Source: Anomaloglossus baeobatrachus (Eukaryota > Chordata > Amphibia > Anura > Aromobatidae). From it: a DNA stretch of 64,000 bases. Where the stretch lies: contig NC_134357.1 of the NCBI RefSeq assembly GCF_048569485.1, forward strand, positions 226,271,634 to 226,335,633, given 5' to 3'. Under the pieces are notes generated by a model, which ran no database searches, was not told the origin of the DNA, and saw nothing but the letters and a program-made list of their open reading frames with translations. A program made the position numbers and the translations under genes. Positions 54,360-64,000 of the stretch are shown in pieces; position 1 is the stretch's first letter, and every line of letters starts with the position of its first letter.

Positions 54360-54905
54360 GCCCCCCCCCATTCTTTCCCCACTCTCTTCTCTCCCCCCAC
54401 TCTTCTCCCCCTCCCCTCTTCTCTGCCCCCCTCTTATCCCTCTCTTTTCCCTCGCTCTCTTCCCCCCCACGCTCTCTTTTCCTCCCCCCGCGCTCTCTTT
54501 TCCTCCCCCACCGCGCGCTCTTTTCCTCCCCCACCGCGCTCTCTTTTCCTCCCCACCGCGCTCTCTTTTCCTCCCCACCGCGCTCTCTTTTCCTCCCCAC
54601 CGCGCTCTCTTTTCCTCCCCACCGCGCTCTCTTTTCCTCCCCACCGCGCGCTCTTTTCCTCCCCACCGCGCTCTTTTCCTCCCCACCGCGCTCTTTTCCT
54701 CCCCCCTGCGCTCTTTTCCTCCCCCCCTTCGCTCTTTTCCTCCCCCTCGCTCTTTTCCTCCCCCCCTCGCTCTCTTTTCCTCCCCCCCTCGCTCTCTTTT
54801 CCTCCCCCCCTCGCTCTCTTTTCCTCCCCCCCTCGCTCTCTTTTCCTCCCCCCCTCGCTCTCTTTTCCTCCCCCCCTCGCTCTCTCTTTTCCCTCGCTCT
54901 CTCCT
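54360..54905. repeat. CT-rich minisatellite
   Basis: Units of about 22-24 bases, GCTCTCTTTTCCTCCCCACC then GCTCTCTTTTCCTCCCCCCC, repeated more than fifteen times. It keeps long frames open on both strands (Leu/Ser/Pro-rich on plus, Arg/Glu/Gly-rich on minus), which are not genes. Confidence 0.95.
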
Positions 54906-55971
54906 GGCATGGTCAGTACAGAAATCTCTCCATCGTGGAGGGGTGAGAGGGAGTAATAAACATGGAGTCCCTATTGTGTCTGTGTATTTATTTCTAATAA
55001 AGTATTTTTCTCTGTGTGGTCTTTTTTTTTTTTTTTTAAACCCTTTATTGGAGATTCTTAATGGCCAGGTCAAACTTGGCCTGCCATTAAGAATCTCGGG
55101 CTTTATACCAGCTGGTAAAACATAGCTGGTATTAACCCCTTATTACCCAGCGTGCCACCTGCCACCAGGGCCACTGGAAGAGTTGGATACAGCGCCAGAA
55201 GATGGCGCTTCTATGAAAGCGCCATTTTCTGGGGCGGCTGTGGACTGCAATTCACAGCGGGGGGCCCAGAAAGTTTGGGCACCCTTCACTGCGGATTCCA
55301 ATCCCCAGCTGCCTAGTTGTACCTGGCTGGACTCAAAAATTCGGCGAAGCCCATGTCATTTTTTTTTTTTTTTAATTATTTCATGAAATTCATGAAATAA
55401 AAAAAAGGGCTTCTCTATATTTTTGGTTTCCAGCTGGGTACAAATAGGCAGCTGGGGGTTGGGGGCAGCCCGTAGCTGCCTGCTGTACCTGGCTAGCATA
55501 CAAAAATATGGCGAAGCCCACGTCATTTTTTTAAAAAAGTTTTCAGGCAAAAACCTTTATAAAAAAAAAATGCTTCCCTGGATTTCTATTGCCAGTGAAA
55601 GTAACACCAAGCAGCGGGGGTTAGCAGCCAGTAGCTGCTTGGGTTACCCTTAGCAATAGAAAATGCAGCGGGAGCCCACAAACAATGTGATTTTTTGTTT
55701 GTTTTTTTTTTTAGTGAATTTTTAAAAAAAAAATCGACATGGGCTTCGCCCATCGAGCACCAGAGCATTTTACTGCTTAATTCATCCCAAGTAATCAGAT
55801 GACTCCAGTGTCGGCCGATTACTTGTTCTGTGTCCCCCTGCATCCATTGCAGAGTGTACGGGCTGTGAGGTCAGCGGAGTTCAGTCCAGCACTGGAGTCA
55901 GCTGATCTGAACGCAGCTGAACTCCAGTCTGCACACGCTGCGAAGGATGCAGGGGGACACAGAATAAGTAA
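54906..55971. other. Frog repeat-like intronic DNA, no gene
   Basis: Several phrases recur elsewhere in the window and look like worn interspersed repeats: TATACCAGCTGGTA, GGGGCGGCTG, CCAGCTGCCTAG, and runs of A/T. A short palindrome around AAGAATCTC/GAGATTCTT flanks CCAGGTCAAACTTGGCCTG near 55045-55097. No supported frame. Confidence 0.45.
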
Positions 55972-56417
55972 GGTCTAAGCCACACGGCGAGAAACACAGT
56001 GCGAGTGGAGTGCGATAAAACATCGCATTCCACTCGGACCAATATTAGCCTGTGTGTTAGCGCACATGAGTGATTATTTTCTCCGCCCTAATTGGTCCGA
56101 GAAAACAATCGCAGCATGCTCCAACTGTAATGCAAGACTCTCTCTTTTACCCATTCAAGTGTATGTGGTGAGAGAAAAATCACACTGCACTTGCGGTACA
56201 TCGGTGGACTACGGAGGAGAGAGGGAGAGAAATCCCTCCCACCACTCCTCAGTGCTGGCCCACCCCTCGAGTGGCGGACCGCCCCCCGCAGCTGAGGTCT
56301 GCTCGCACAGTCGGACCTAAGTCGCAGGGACACACGCATGACACTCAGCTCTGCTGTACTGAGCGTGAGCCGAGTGTAATGCGAGGGGATCGCAGTAATC
56401 CCTGTGTGGCCCCAGCC
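55972..56417. mobile_element. MITE, TAA-flanked
   Basis: Ends GGTCTAAGCCACACGGCGAG and CCTGTGTGGCCCCAGCC, flanked by TAA (55969-55971 and 56418-56420). Inner text has mirrored GAGTGGAGTGCGAT words. No coding content. Confidence 0.75.
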
Positions 56418-56536
56418 TAATCAGCCGACACTTGAGTCAGCTGATCTGAACTCAGCTGAACTCCTGTACACACAGCCTGCACACACAGCCCGCACACGGT
56501 CACATGTGATCGGCAGCAGGCAGCGACTGCTGTTAA

Positions 56537-58253
56537 GGCTACATTCACATGACCGTTCCGATTTTGCGGGCCACAAAAACGGTCCTTTTGTTTCACGGAT
56601 GCATCCTAGTGGCATCCGTGTGACATCTGCGTGCCTTCCGGGTTTTTTTGCGGACCGCAAAAAACGGAAGCAGCAAGAAAGATAAATAGATGAGTAGATA
56701 TAGAGATGGATAGATAGATATAGAGACAGAGGGATAGAGGGATGAATGAATGAATGAATAGAGGGCTGGATAGATAGATAGATAAGAAAGACATATATAA
56801 TGTCCTACCCCCCTGCATATTCTAAGCTGGCACCCTTTTGTGACTGTCATGTGGCACTAAGGTGCTTAGTCTTGTATTTAGCCAAAAAATAAATAAATAA
56901 AAAAAAAAATGACATGCGGTCCCCCTTTGTAGCCAGCTAGGGTAAAGCAAACGGCTGCCGCCTGCAAACCACAGCTGGCAGCTTCACCTTGGCTGGTAAT
57001 CCAAAACAGAGGCCCCCCCCACACTGTTATTTTAAATTAACTAAATAATTTAAAACAAAAAACACGGGGTCCCCCAAAATTGGATCACCACAAGGTAAAG
57101 CGGACAGCTGTGGTCTGGTATTCTCAGACTAGGGAGGTTCACCGTTATTGGACACTCCCCAGCCTAAAAATAGCAGGCTGCAGCCGCCCCAGAAGTAGCG
57201 CATCCATTAGATGCGCCAGTCCTGGTGCTTCGCGCCAGCTCATCCCATTGCCCTGGTGCGGTGGCAAACGGGGTAATATATGGGGTTAATACCAGATGTG
57301 TGATGTCAGGCGTGTATCAGATACCCGACATCACCAACCCAGGCAGTAATAAAAAAAAAAAAAAAATAGACAAGAAACACATTTTTATTTGAAAAAACAC
57401 TCCCCAACACATTCCCTCTTTCACCAATTTATTAGAAAGAAAAACAAATCCAGCTCTGGTGTAATACAAGGGGGTCCCACGATGATCCATACCATAGTCA
57501 ATGTCCCAGTCAATGAAGAACAGAATGTTCCCTATTTGCTGGGAGAGCCGTGCAGTGACCTGAGCTAACATCAATAGGGCATGACGAGTGCTGCTATCAG
57601 GAGGTTAGCGAGGTATATTACCTGCGATGATCGCTGAACTCCTGACAGCAGCGCTGTCACCGAGTTCAATGACCGCCGTCTTCACAAAGTATCGCGAGCG
57701 GCCCGTGACGTTACCACTAGTCACAGTCTTGGGTCGACAGCGAGAGGTGATGTGACAAGCGGCGGGCATAGAAGGCAGTGACGACCGCTGACGTCAGGAG
57801 GGCAGGACTTCAACACCGTATGTAATGAACTTACTAACCTCCTGACGGTAGTGCTTGTCATCCCCGCGGCTGCTGACACTGCAGTGCGGGCCGCTGCTGA
57901 CACTGCTGAGCGGGCAGCCGCGGGGCTGGGGCTGGAGCGGGACACTGACTGCACGGGCACCCAACGGAAGTCACACGGAAGTGCTTACGTGTTGCTTCCG
58001 GGAATTTTGCGGACCCACTGACTTGTATTGAGTCACGGTTCGTTATTACGGAACAGAATAGGACATGTTCCATAATAACGGAGCGGACATACGGCATCCG
58101 ATGTGGTTTTTTTTTGTAGGATCGGATGCACATGGAAGTGCTACCGCATGCCATCCGATCCTACACAAAAGACATTGAAAAGATGGTCCTGTCTGTGGGG
58201 CCGCAAAAAACCAGGAACTGACCAGGACAAACGGAACGGTCATGTGAAGGAAC
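56537..58253. mobile_element. Non-autonomous repeat, copy B (MITE-like)
   Basis: Left end TAA then GGCTACATTCACATGACCGT; right end AACGGAACGGTCATGTGAAGG, mirrored. It contains a GATA-type microsatellite (56690-56790), a GACGTCAGGAG region and CTGACACTGCAG units, in the reverse order of copy A at 580-2262. No coding content. Confidence 0.7.
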
Positions 58254-58539
58254 CCACCTGCAGCCATTGCAGCGTGTGCGGGCTGTGAGATCAGGAGTCA
58301 GCTGACTCCAGCGCCGGCCGATAAATTCTGTGTCCCGCTGCAGAAGGATCCGGTAAAATAACGGTTGCATGCGTTGCACATTTAATCCACAGGATCCGGT
58401 CATATGCGGTTTGCGGATGATACGGACGACACACAGACTAGGCAAGAGGGAAAAAAGCAATCTCATCACCCCGTCACTTTTTTTTCCCCAATTATTTTTT
58501 TCACATGTTGCGCCGGCTAATAATCATATTTTCTGTACA

Positions 58540-58605
58540 CACACACACACACAGACACACACAAACACTCACAAAAACACACACAGACACACACACACAA
58601 ACACA

Positions 58606-58662
<57 letters not shown>
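58540..58662. repeat. CA microsatellite
   Basis: ACACAC run with occasional G, A and T interruptions in the first half and a pure (AC)n run of about 45 bases in the second. His/Thr and Cys/Val peptides across it are artefacts. Confidence 0.98.
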
Positions 58663-60303
58663 TCTTCCCCTGGTTGTGTGCAGAGCTGGCAGCTTCGGAT
58701 GTCTCTGTGTGATTTCTCGCTTTGGGTGGAGATCTGAGGGGGGGGGTGTTAGATAAGCTAGACACCGCCCTAGAGCCACAAAGAATTCTGGAACTTGTAG
58801 GAACTGAACACAGGAAGTCAGAGGAGAGATTAACCCCATCAGAGCTGGAGCCAGCAATGGGCATGTGCTGCTAGTGCACAATAAAACCTAAGTTTGCTGA
58901 AAAAACATAATAGATGTGTTGAGGGGCACATATTAGCAAGATTTATCAGAAAAAAAAAAATCAGTTTTGGTAACTGGACAACTTCTTTAAGTGTTATACA
59001 GAAACGATCATTTGCTGGGATAAAAGTTTATCCCAGAAAATCATTTTTGAACAGAATCCACTGTATGCAGAAGCAAACATTGACAGTTTTATTCCAGAGT
59101 GGTTAGCAATGATCTCCATTATAATACTGCACAATTTTTTTGGCTTTTGTTATTGTCACAAAAGAAGCAAAGATGATATTGAAGGCTAGTATTGTTGCTC
59201 TGTCTAGCCAGCAATTGTAGTTAGCAGCAATGGGCAGCACCTAATCAGCTGTCAAGAAGTTTTATAATAAATAAAATTCACTGCATTTACAGTATATGGA
59301 AACACCTACTGTAAGCATTTTACAGCAGCTGCACAATGTATGAGATGCTACCAAATCTCATACACACATTGTGGAATAAAACCCTGAGTGGAAGTACATT
59401 TCTGAAGGCAAAAGTGGGGGAGTGAATAGTCATTAGTCAGTGTTCACATTATGTTACACAGCCTCTATCAGTGACATAGCGCCTCCTGAAGATTCTATAC
59501 AAGGGAACACATCTCTCACACAGCCCTCCACAGCTCTCAATAGCATAACTTAATGGTTGACTCAAGATACACAAAAATAAGATGCACGGAGTTCACGGGA
59601 ATGGAGACATCTATGCTACATAGACTGAGTAAAGCAGGTTTATAGAAAACATATTGTATATTTGATGCATTTTAAAATTGAAAATATATGAATGACTTTG
59701 GATGTGCTAACTGGCTTATATTGATCTAGCATGCTGTGGATGCCCGCTCTGAGAGTCAGATGATGTATTAAATGGTCTTGGAAAAGTGTTTGGTAAAATA
59801 CATGTTTTCATTCAAAAACGACATCATGTCCTCTAAAATATAACAGCCATAATATGGCAAGGACCATGGAAATATAAAAAGTTGATTCTTGGAACTAAAT
59901 TTAAATGAAAGCGCAAAAACTGTCCAGGTCTTTAACAGGATTAAAGCAAAGTCACCCCAAAATCTGCATGTATTACAAGCCACAGACTTTGATGTAGCTT
60001 CAATATTACAATGCAAAAGCTGAAACCTGCACCACATACGAGGAATATGGCGTAGGGAAAACAACGGCAAATGTGGAGCTAAATCTGAAAACGATTAGTG
60101 CATGTAACGCACCTTACTTACAAATGTTGATGCAAAATACCTATAAATAGATAAAGCCTTACACTTTAATAGAATGGCTAAAAAGTATTTTTCTACCTGT
60201 AAGCCTAAAATTAATAGGCACTATGGTGTTTAGCATGTTCAAACTTATTATAGTTTTAACTAAAAATATGTTATTTAATATTTAAAAGCACCATGAAACA
60301 GAC
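58663..60303. other. Intronic DNA, no gene
   Basis: AT-rich, largely unique-looking intron of PRPF19. A 100-codon minus frame near 59768-60070 shows no motif and has poor codon texture; I do not call it. Confidence 0.6.
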
Positions 60304-60409
60304 CTGTGAAGTGCAAAACTTCTGCCCACTGTTTGCAGATAAAAACTTGGACGTCGGTCCCTCCAATTGCAAGATATGTACCACTCTGATCAAATATCAG
60401 CGACCGCAC
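60304..60409 (-). CDS. PRPF19: PRPF19 penultimate coding exon (WD40 repeats 6-7)
   Basis: 106 bases: 35 codons plus one base. Reads [20 protein letters not shown] then [15 protein letters not shown], nearly the same as human PRPF19 ([19 protein letters not shown]). Acceptor TTTTCTTTCAG before 60409, donor ACAG/GTCTGT after 60304. It joins in phase 0 to the exon at 63279-63449. The segment forms blades of the C-terminal WD40 propeller. Confidence 0.97.
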
Positions 60410-62633
60410 CTGAAAGAAAACAGAAATATTACAAGTGAAAAAAGCAAACATTACACACAAGCAAATGTAAAGCAAATGACAGCCAATCAAAACCAAGGGT
60501 TTTTTGTGTTTGTTTTTTTTACTTCAGAAGCAGCTTTGTTTCTAGAACACAGTTTAAAAAAAAAAAAAAAAAATTCCCCCCAAAAAACTATGATTTAAGC
60601 ATTAACATCTTTCTGACATTATTACTAGGTTGATATCGGGTGCAAGTGTTTTGGAGCAGGCGCAGGAACAGAGCCCACACCATACACAGTGGGTGCCGAC
60701 ACCTGCCTCTAAACGCAGACTACTGCTGTTTAAAAGAAAACCTGTCAGCCGTCTTGTCCCCCTCTAAACCACCAGTCTATTTTTGGTGACTGCCTTCAGA
60801 TAAAGATGCACATAAAACCATGGTAGTTTACTGAAAATGTAATGGACTATATTTTTTAAATTTTTATTTTAAGACTTAATTTAGATAGACATAGATTTTT
60901 GGTATTAATGATAGATGGGGGTAATCATTTCGGGTTCAACCAGAGTATGGCTAACTTGGTGAAACTTTAGTCAGGGTCAGTGTAATGTGCATTTTTATCA
61001 AGTTCTGCAGTGCCCACATTCATTAAATATCTGAGTTGTCTATGCTTTACTCTGCACAGACATTCTAAAACATCAATGCAGACTAAGCTGTCTGCACAAG
61101 ATCATGCAGCAGCTTCATCTACAGTTTGCCCATAAAGAAGGCAGAGAGGGTTTATTACAATCTCTGCCTTCCTGCTTGCTGTATACACAGAGCTGAGTAA
61201 GCTCTGTGTATACAGTATGGGAAGGGCTGACATTTCCTTTTCTGGATCCAGTTAACAGGGTGAAGGGAAGAAGAAGAAGCTGCTGGGTTCTAAGAGACTC
61301 AGCTTTGCAATAGAGGTAGAAAGCTAAATTCCTTGTTAGATGACTCTTTGGTGAGTTTTTGATGTTGCTATTTTCAGCAGGATTTCTGTACCTATTACCT
61401 AAATTAGGTTACTTGCTCTTTTTTTTTTCCAATATGTTTAGGAGTGCTTTTTTTCCCCACAGTTTTTATGCTGGGGTATTGTCTTTTTTTGGTTTGTCAT
61501 GTTTAAATGAAGTTGTTTTTTTTTATACTTCCTGGTATTAGTTTAGTATTTTATAAAACTTTATTAATAGTCATGTGCGGATTACATGAGTTTTTAATTT
61601 TAATTCCTCTAACCGCAGAACAGTTTTCATGATAGCGCATTATGTTACATTTGAGGACTACAGAGCCAACTGTTCACAGACAATGATCTCTGGAATATTT
61701 CTGAACCTATGGATGGATTTGCATGACTGAATCATGCCTATTTTTAATGCATTACCGCCGGAGGGCTCGTAGGCTATTTTCTCTTGTGCACATGGATTTC
61801 TTCAACATCTCTGAATCTTTTGATATTAAATATTGTATATAAATCAGATATTTAATGTCTTTCCAATTTTACATTGTTAAACATTTTTTTTTTAAATTGT
61901 TCCACAATTTTTAGAAAATTGGTGAACTTCTGACTATCTTTGCCTTTTTAACATGCTCTTTTATACATTCATGGGACTTTTTTACATTCATAGAAGCTGT
62001 TTAATATTAGCACTCACGGCGGTCCCCATATATGGGTTTGGCATCAGGTCAGATATCCAAGATATATTAAGTCCAGTTAGTCCCGCCGATCTCGGATATC
62101 TGCAAGTTCACCCATAACAAATCCTTACTCATATTCTATAGCAAAGTTACTGAACAATGAGACCTTACATTTTTTTAATCATGTGTAAATAAATTTAGAT
62201 TTTTTTTTTATAGGATTGCTGGATACCTTTTCTTTTCCACTGGCTTTCCAGTTTCTACGGTGGCGAGCTGGAGATTATTTCCATGCAATCCCTTGTCCTC
62301 AGAGCCTAGGAATCCAGAGTCGATACGTGGATGGGCTGATAAGTATTTTTCTCTTTTTATATATCCTTAGGATAGATCATCGATGTCTTATCAGCCCGGT
62401 CCAATATCCCGTGTACCTGCGCCATTCTTGGTAGGAGAAGGCAGCCAGAAAAGCTCATTTCTGGAGCTGCCCAGTCTCCTGATAGCAGCCACCACTAGGT
62501 ACTGCACATCCGCTCCCCTCACACTGCCCAAATCTTGTACCTGTGCATTAAAGACACTTACTAGTGAATGCACATAAAAGTGCTTTTCTTTCTTTGCTAG
62601 GTTTTCCATGGAACTGCCTGCCCCACTGCATTA
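60410..62633. other. PRPF19: PRPF19 intron, first part, no gene
   Basis: AT-rich intron. The stretch 62040-62580 has text of the GATAGATCATCGATGTCTTATCAG kind seen in frog interspersed repeats. Nothing else recognised. Confidence 0.5.
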
Positions 62634-63024
62634 GGCTATGTGCGCACGCTGCGTTTTTTTGACGCTGCGTTTTTGGCCGCTAAAAACGCACAAAAACGCA
62701 CCTGCGTCGAAAAAACGAATCAAAACGCATGCGTTTTTACCGCAATTTGGTGCGTTTTTGGCTGCGTTTTGCTGCGTTTTTGATCTCTGCGTTTTTCCAA
62801 TGCATTGCATGGGCGGAAAACGCAGAAAAACGCAGGAAAGAATTGACATGTCCATTTTTTTTTTCAAGCTCAAAAACGCAGCTTAAAAAACAGTTGTGTG
62901 CGGACAGCAAAAATGAAAACTCATAGACTTTGCTGGGGAAGCAAAGTCATGCAGTTTTGAGGCCAAAAATGCACCCGAAAAACGCGCAAAAACGACGCGA
63001 AAAACGCACTGTGCGCACATAGCC
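62634..63024. mobile_element. MITE, TTA-flanked (Harbinger-like)
   Basis: Ends GGCTATGTGCGCACGCTGCG and CTGTGCGCACATAGCC inside TTA (62631-62633 and 63025-63027). The inside is made of AAAACGCA / TGCGTTTT words on both strands. Size 391 bases. It sits in the PRPF19 intron, 255 bases from the exon at 63279. Confidence 0.88.
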
Positions 63025-63278
63025 TTACTGGTGAGAAGTGATGTGGGAATGTGATAATGTAGGCATGCTATACTAGCTTTGCAACTGCACGGGATTTGTG
63101 ACTTGTGTTTACACTATAAAACGAAGCCGAGACAAATCTTTGCCAGTATGGAAATTTCCTTCATTGAAAAGGAAGAAATTAGACCAATATACAGATTAAT
63201 GGAAAAAAACAGATTCATATTAAGAGTATGAATATATATATTTGACGATTGCACGTGCACGTTTCAAACATTTCATAC

Positions 63279-63449
63279 CTGATATCCCTCTTCTAGTTGC
63301 AGGGTCTTAAAGTTCTTCAGCTTCCGCAAATCCCACAGTTTAACACTGGAATCGTCAGCAGCAGTTGCCAAGTAATAACCATTTTCTGAAAAGGCTACGC
63401 ATGATACGGGACCAGAATGTCCTGGAAAATTGGCAACATTTGACCGTTC
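63279..63449 (-). CDS. PRPF19: PRPF19 exon (WD40 repeats 5-6)
   Basis: 171 bases, 57 codons, phase 0 at both ends. Reads [40 protein letters not shown] and [17 protein letters not shown], matching vertebrate PRPF19 (human [11 protein letters not shown]...[32 protein letters not shown]). GHSGP and SVKLWD are the GH and WD elements of one repeat. Acceptor TTTTTATCAG before 63449, donor CAG/GTATGA after 63279. Earlier exons (U-box, coiled coil, first blades) lie beyond the window. Confidence 0.98.
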
Positions 63450-63549
63450 CTGATAAAAAGCACAAAGACAGAACATTAATAAATTTTGTTTTGAACCTTT
63501 TAAACACAAATACAGCAGCACAATATGAACTAAAATTACACAGTGCAGA

Positions 63550-63870
63550 CCAGGGCTGTGGAGTCGGTAAGCCAAGCCTTCGACTCCGACTCCTCAATTT
63601 CTCTTGCACCGACTCAGACTCTGGCTCCGACTCCTACATATATTGCTTATAGTTAGATGCAAAATTTATTGTAGTACATGAACATGTGTATGTGAACATC
63701 AGACATTTAATAATTTTTATGATACAATAATCAAGATATTTGGATAGAACATAAAATATATTTATTGGAATACAACTTTAGCACACAAAAAACTTATATA
63801 TTGTAAATATGTAATACACTATGTAATATACAGTAGATTACATATATATCTTGTGTGTGTGTGTATATAT
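63550..63870. repeat. GACTC-rich interspersed repeat with AT tail
   Basis: GGGCTGTGGAGTCGGTAAGC and CCTTCGACTCCGACTCC are typical of a repeat common in frogs and some fish, followed by an AT-rich tail and a short GT/AT run (63850-63875). Class not determined. Confidence 0.55.
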
Positions 63871-63877
63871 ATATACC

Positions 63878-64000
63878 GTATTTTTCGCTTTATAAGACGC
63901 ACTTTTCCTCCCCAAATTTTGGGAGGAAAATGGGGGGTGCGTCTTATAAAGCGGTAGCGGGGGGGGGGGGTCCTGTCTGAGGCGATCGGGCGGCCGGGTG
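63878..64000. mobile_element. Terminal part of a DNA transposon, cut by window edge
   Basis: TACCGTATTTTTCGCTTTAT followed by AAGACGCAC and mirrored GTGCGTCTTATAAAGCG is a widespread vertebrate transposon terminus. Only the end is inside the window, so the superfamily cannot be judged. Confidence 0.5.

Larger units (their letters stand above)
50445..60303 (-). other. PRPF19: Last intron of PRPF19
   Basis: It starts (minus strand) with GTCTGTTTCA after 60304 and ends with CTCCTCCCTAG before 50444. It contains a Tc1-like fragment, a TTAA-flanked element, several MITEs, a CT-rich minisatellite, a CA microsatellite and stretches of unassigned DNA. No gene on either strand is supported inside it. 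Confidence 0.85.

Noticed and set aside
54182-55125. Frames of about 250 codons on both strands (Ser/Pro/Leu-rich and Arg/Glu/Gly-rich)
   Set aside because: They come from the CT-rich minisatellite in a PRPF19 intron; no domain and no start context.
58369-58881. His/Thr and Cys/Val repeat peptides
   Set aside because: Translation of the CA microsatellite.
59768-60070. 100-codon minus frame in the PRPF19 intron
   Set aside because: No splice context fitting PRPF19, no domain, and AT-rich codon texture; treated as intron.

Overview
This is a stretch of a vertebrate nuclear genome, most likely an anuran amphibian (frog). Three spliced exons encode the C-terminal WD40 repeats of the splicing factor PRPF19. 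The repeat content is what frog genomes carry: a Ty3/gypsy element, a DIRS element, Tx1/L1-type LINEs, Penelope-like elements, Tc1 and hAT transposons, and many small TTA-flanked elements. No bacterial operons, CRISPR arrays, rRNA or tRNA genes were seen. The only host gene I can support is PRPF19, on the minus strand: coding exons at 63279-63449, 60304-60409 and 50347-50444.

Layout. 1-600: fossil of a retroviral env gene. 580-2262: a non-autonomous repeat with a microsatellite; a related, oppositely oriented copy lies at 56537-58253. 3329-13884: a broken gypsy element with two LTRs, holding a minisatellite-rich insert (7445-8897) and a reverse solo LTR (9384-10206). 13885-14694: a second minisatellite and a reversed LTR fragment. 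14695-38990: a Tx1/L1-type LINE split by a solo LTR (15420-16582) and by a 19.9-kb hAT-bounded block (18241-38124). Inside the hAT transposase gene sits a Penelope-like element (19914-31899). That element carries further insertions: two or three MITEs, a solo LTR, three Tc1 elements and an L2-like fragment. 39753-41458: a MITE. 41853-47857: a DIRS element. 48711-49949: an almost perfect 1.2-kb palindrome that I read as a second, internally deleted Penelope-like element. 50347-64000: the end of PRPF19 and its introns, filled with MITEs, a Tc1 fragment, minisatellites and a CA microsatellite.

Nesting gives relative ages: LINE first, then hAT, then the Penelope-like element, then Tc1. The only transposon gene that reads as intact is the 345-codon Tc1 transposase at 30146-31183. 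The most unusual points are: a 23-base micro-inversion exactly over the reverse-transcriptase YADD motif of the LINE; Penelope-like elements with inverted terminal repeats, 14-15 base target duplications, short 3' tails and hammerhead-ribozyme-like cores; and a hAT block whose outermost ends carry the matching 8-base target duplication although it contains a second, internal right end.
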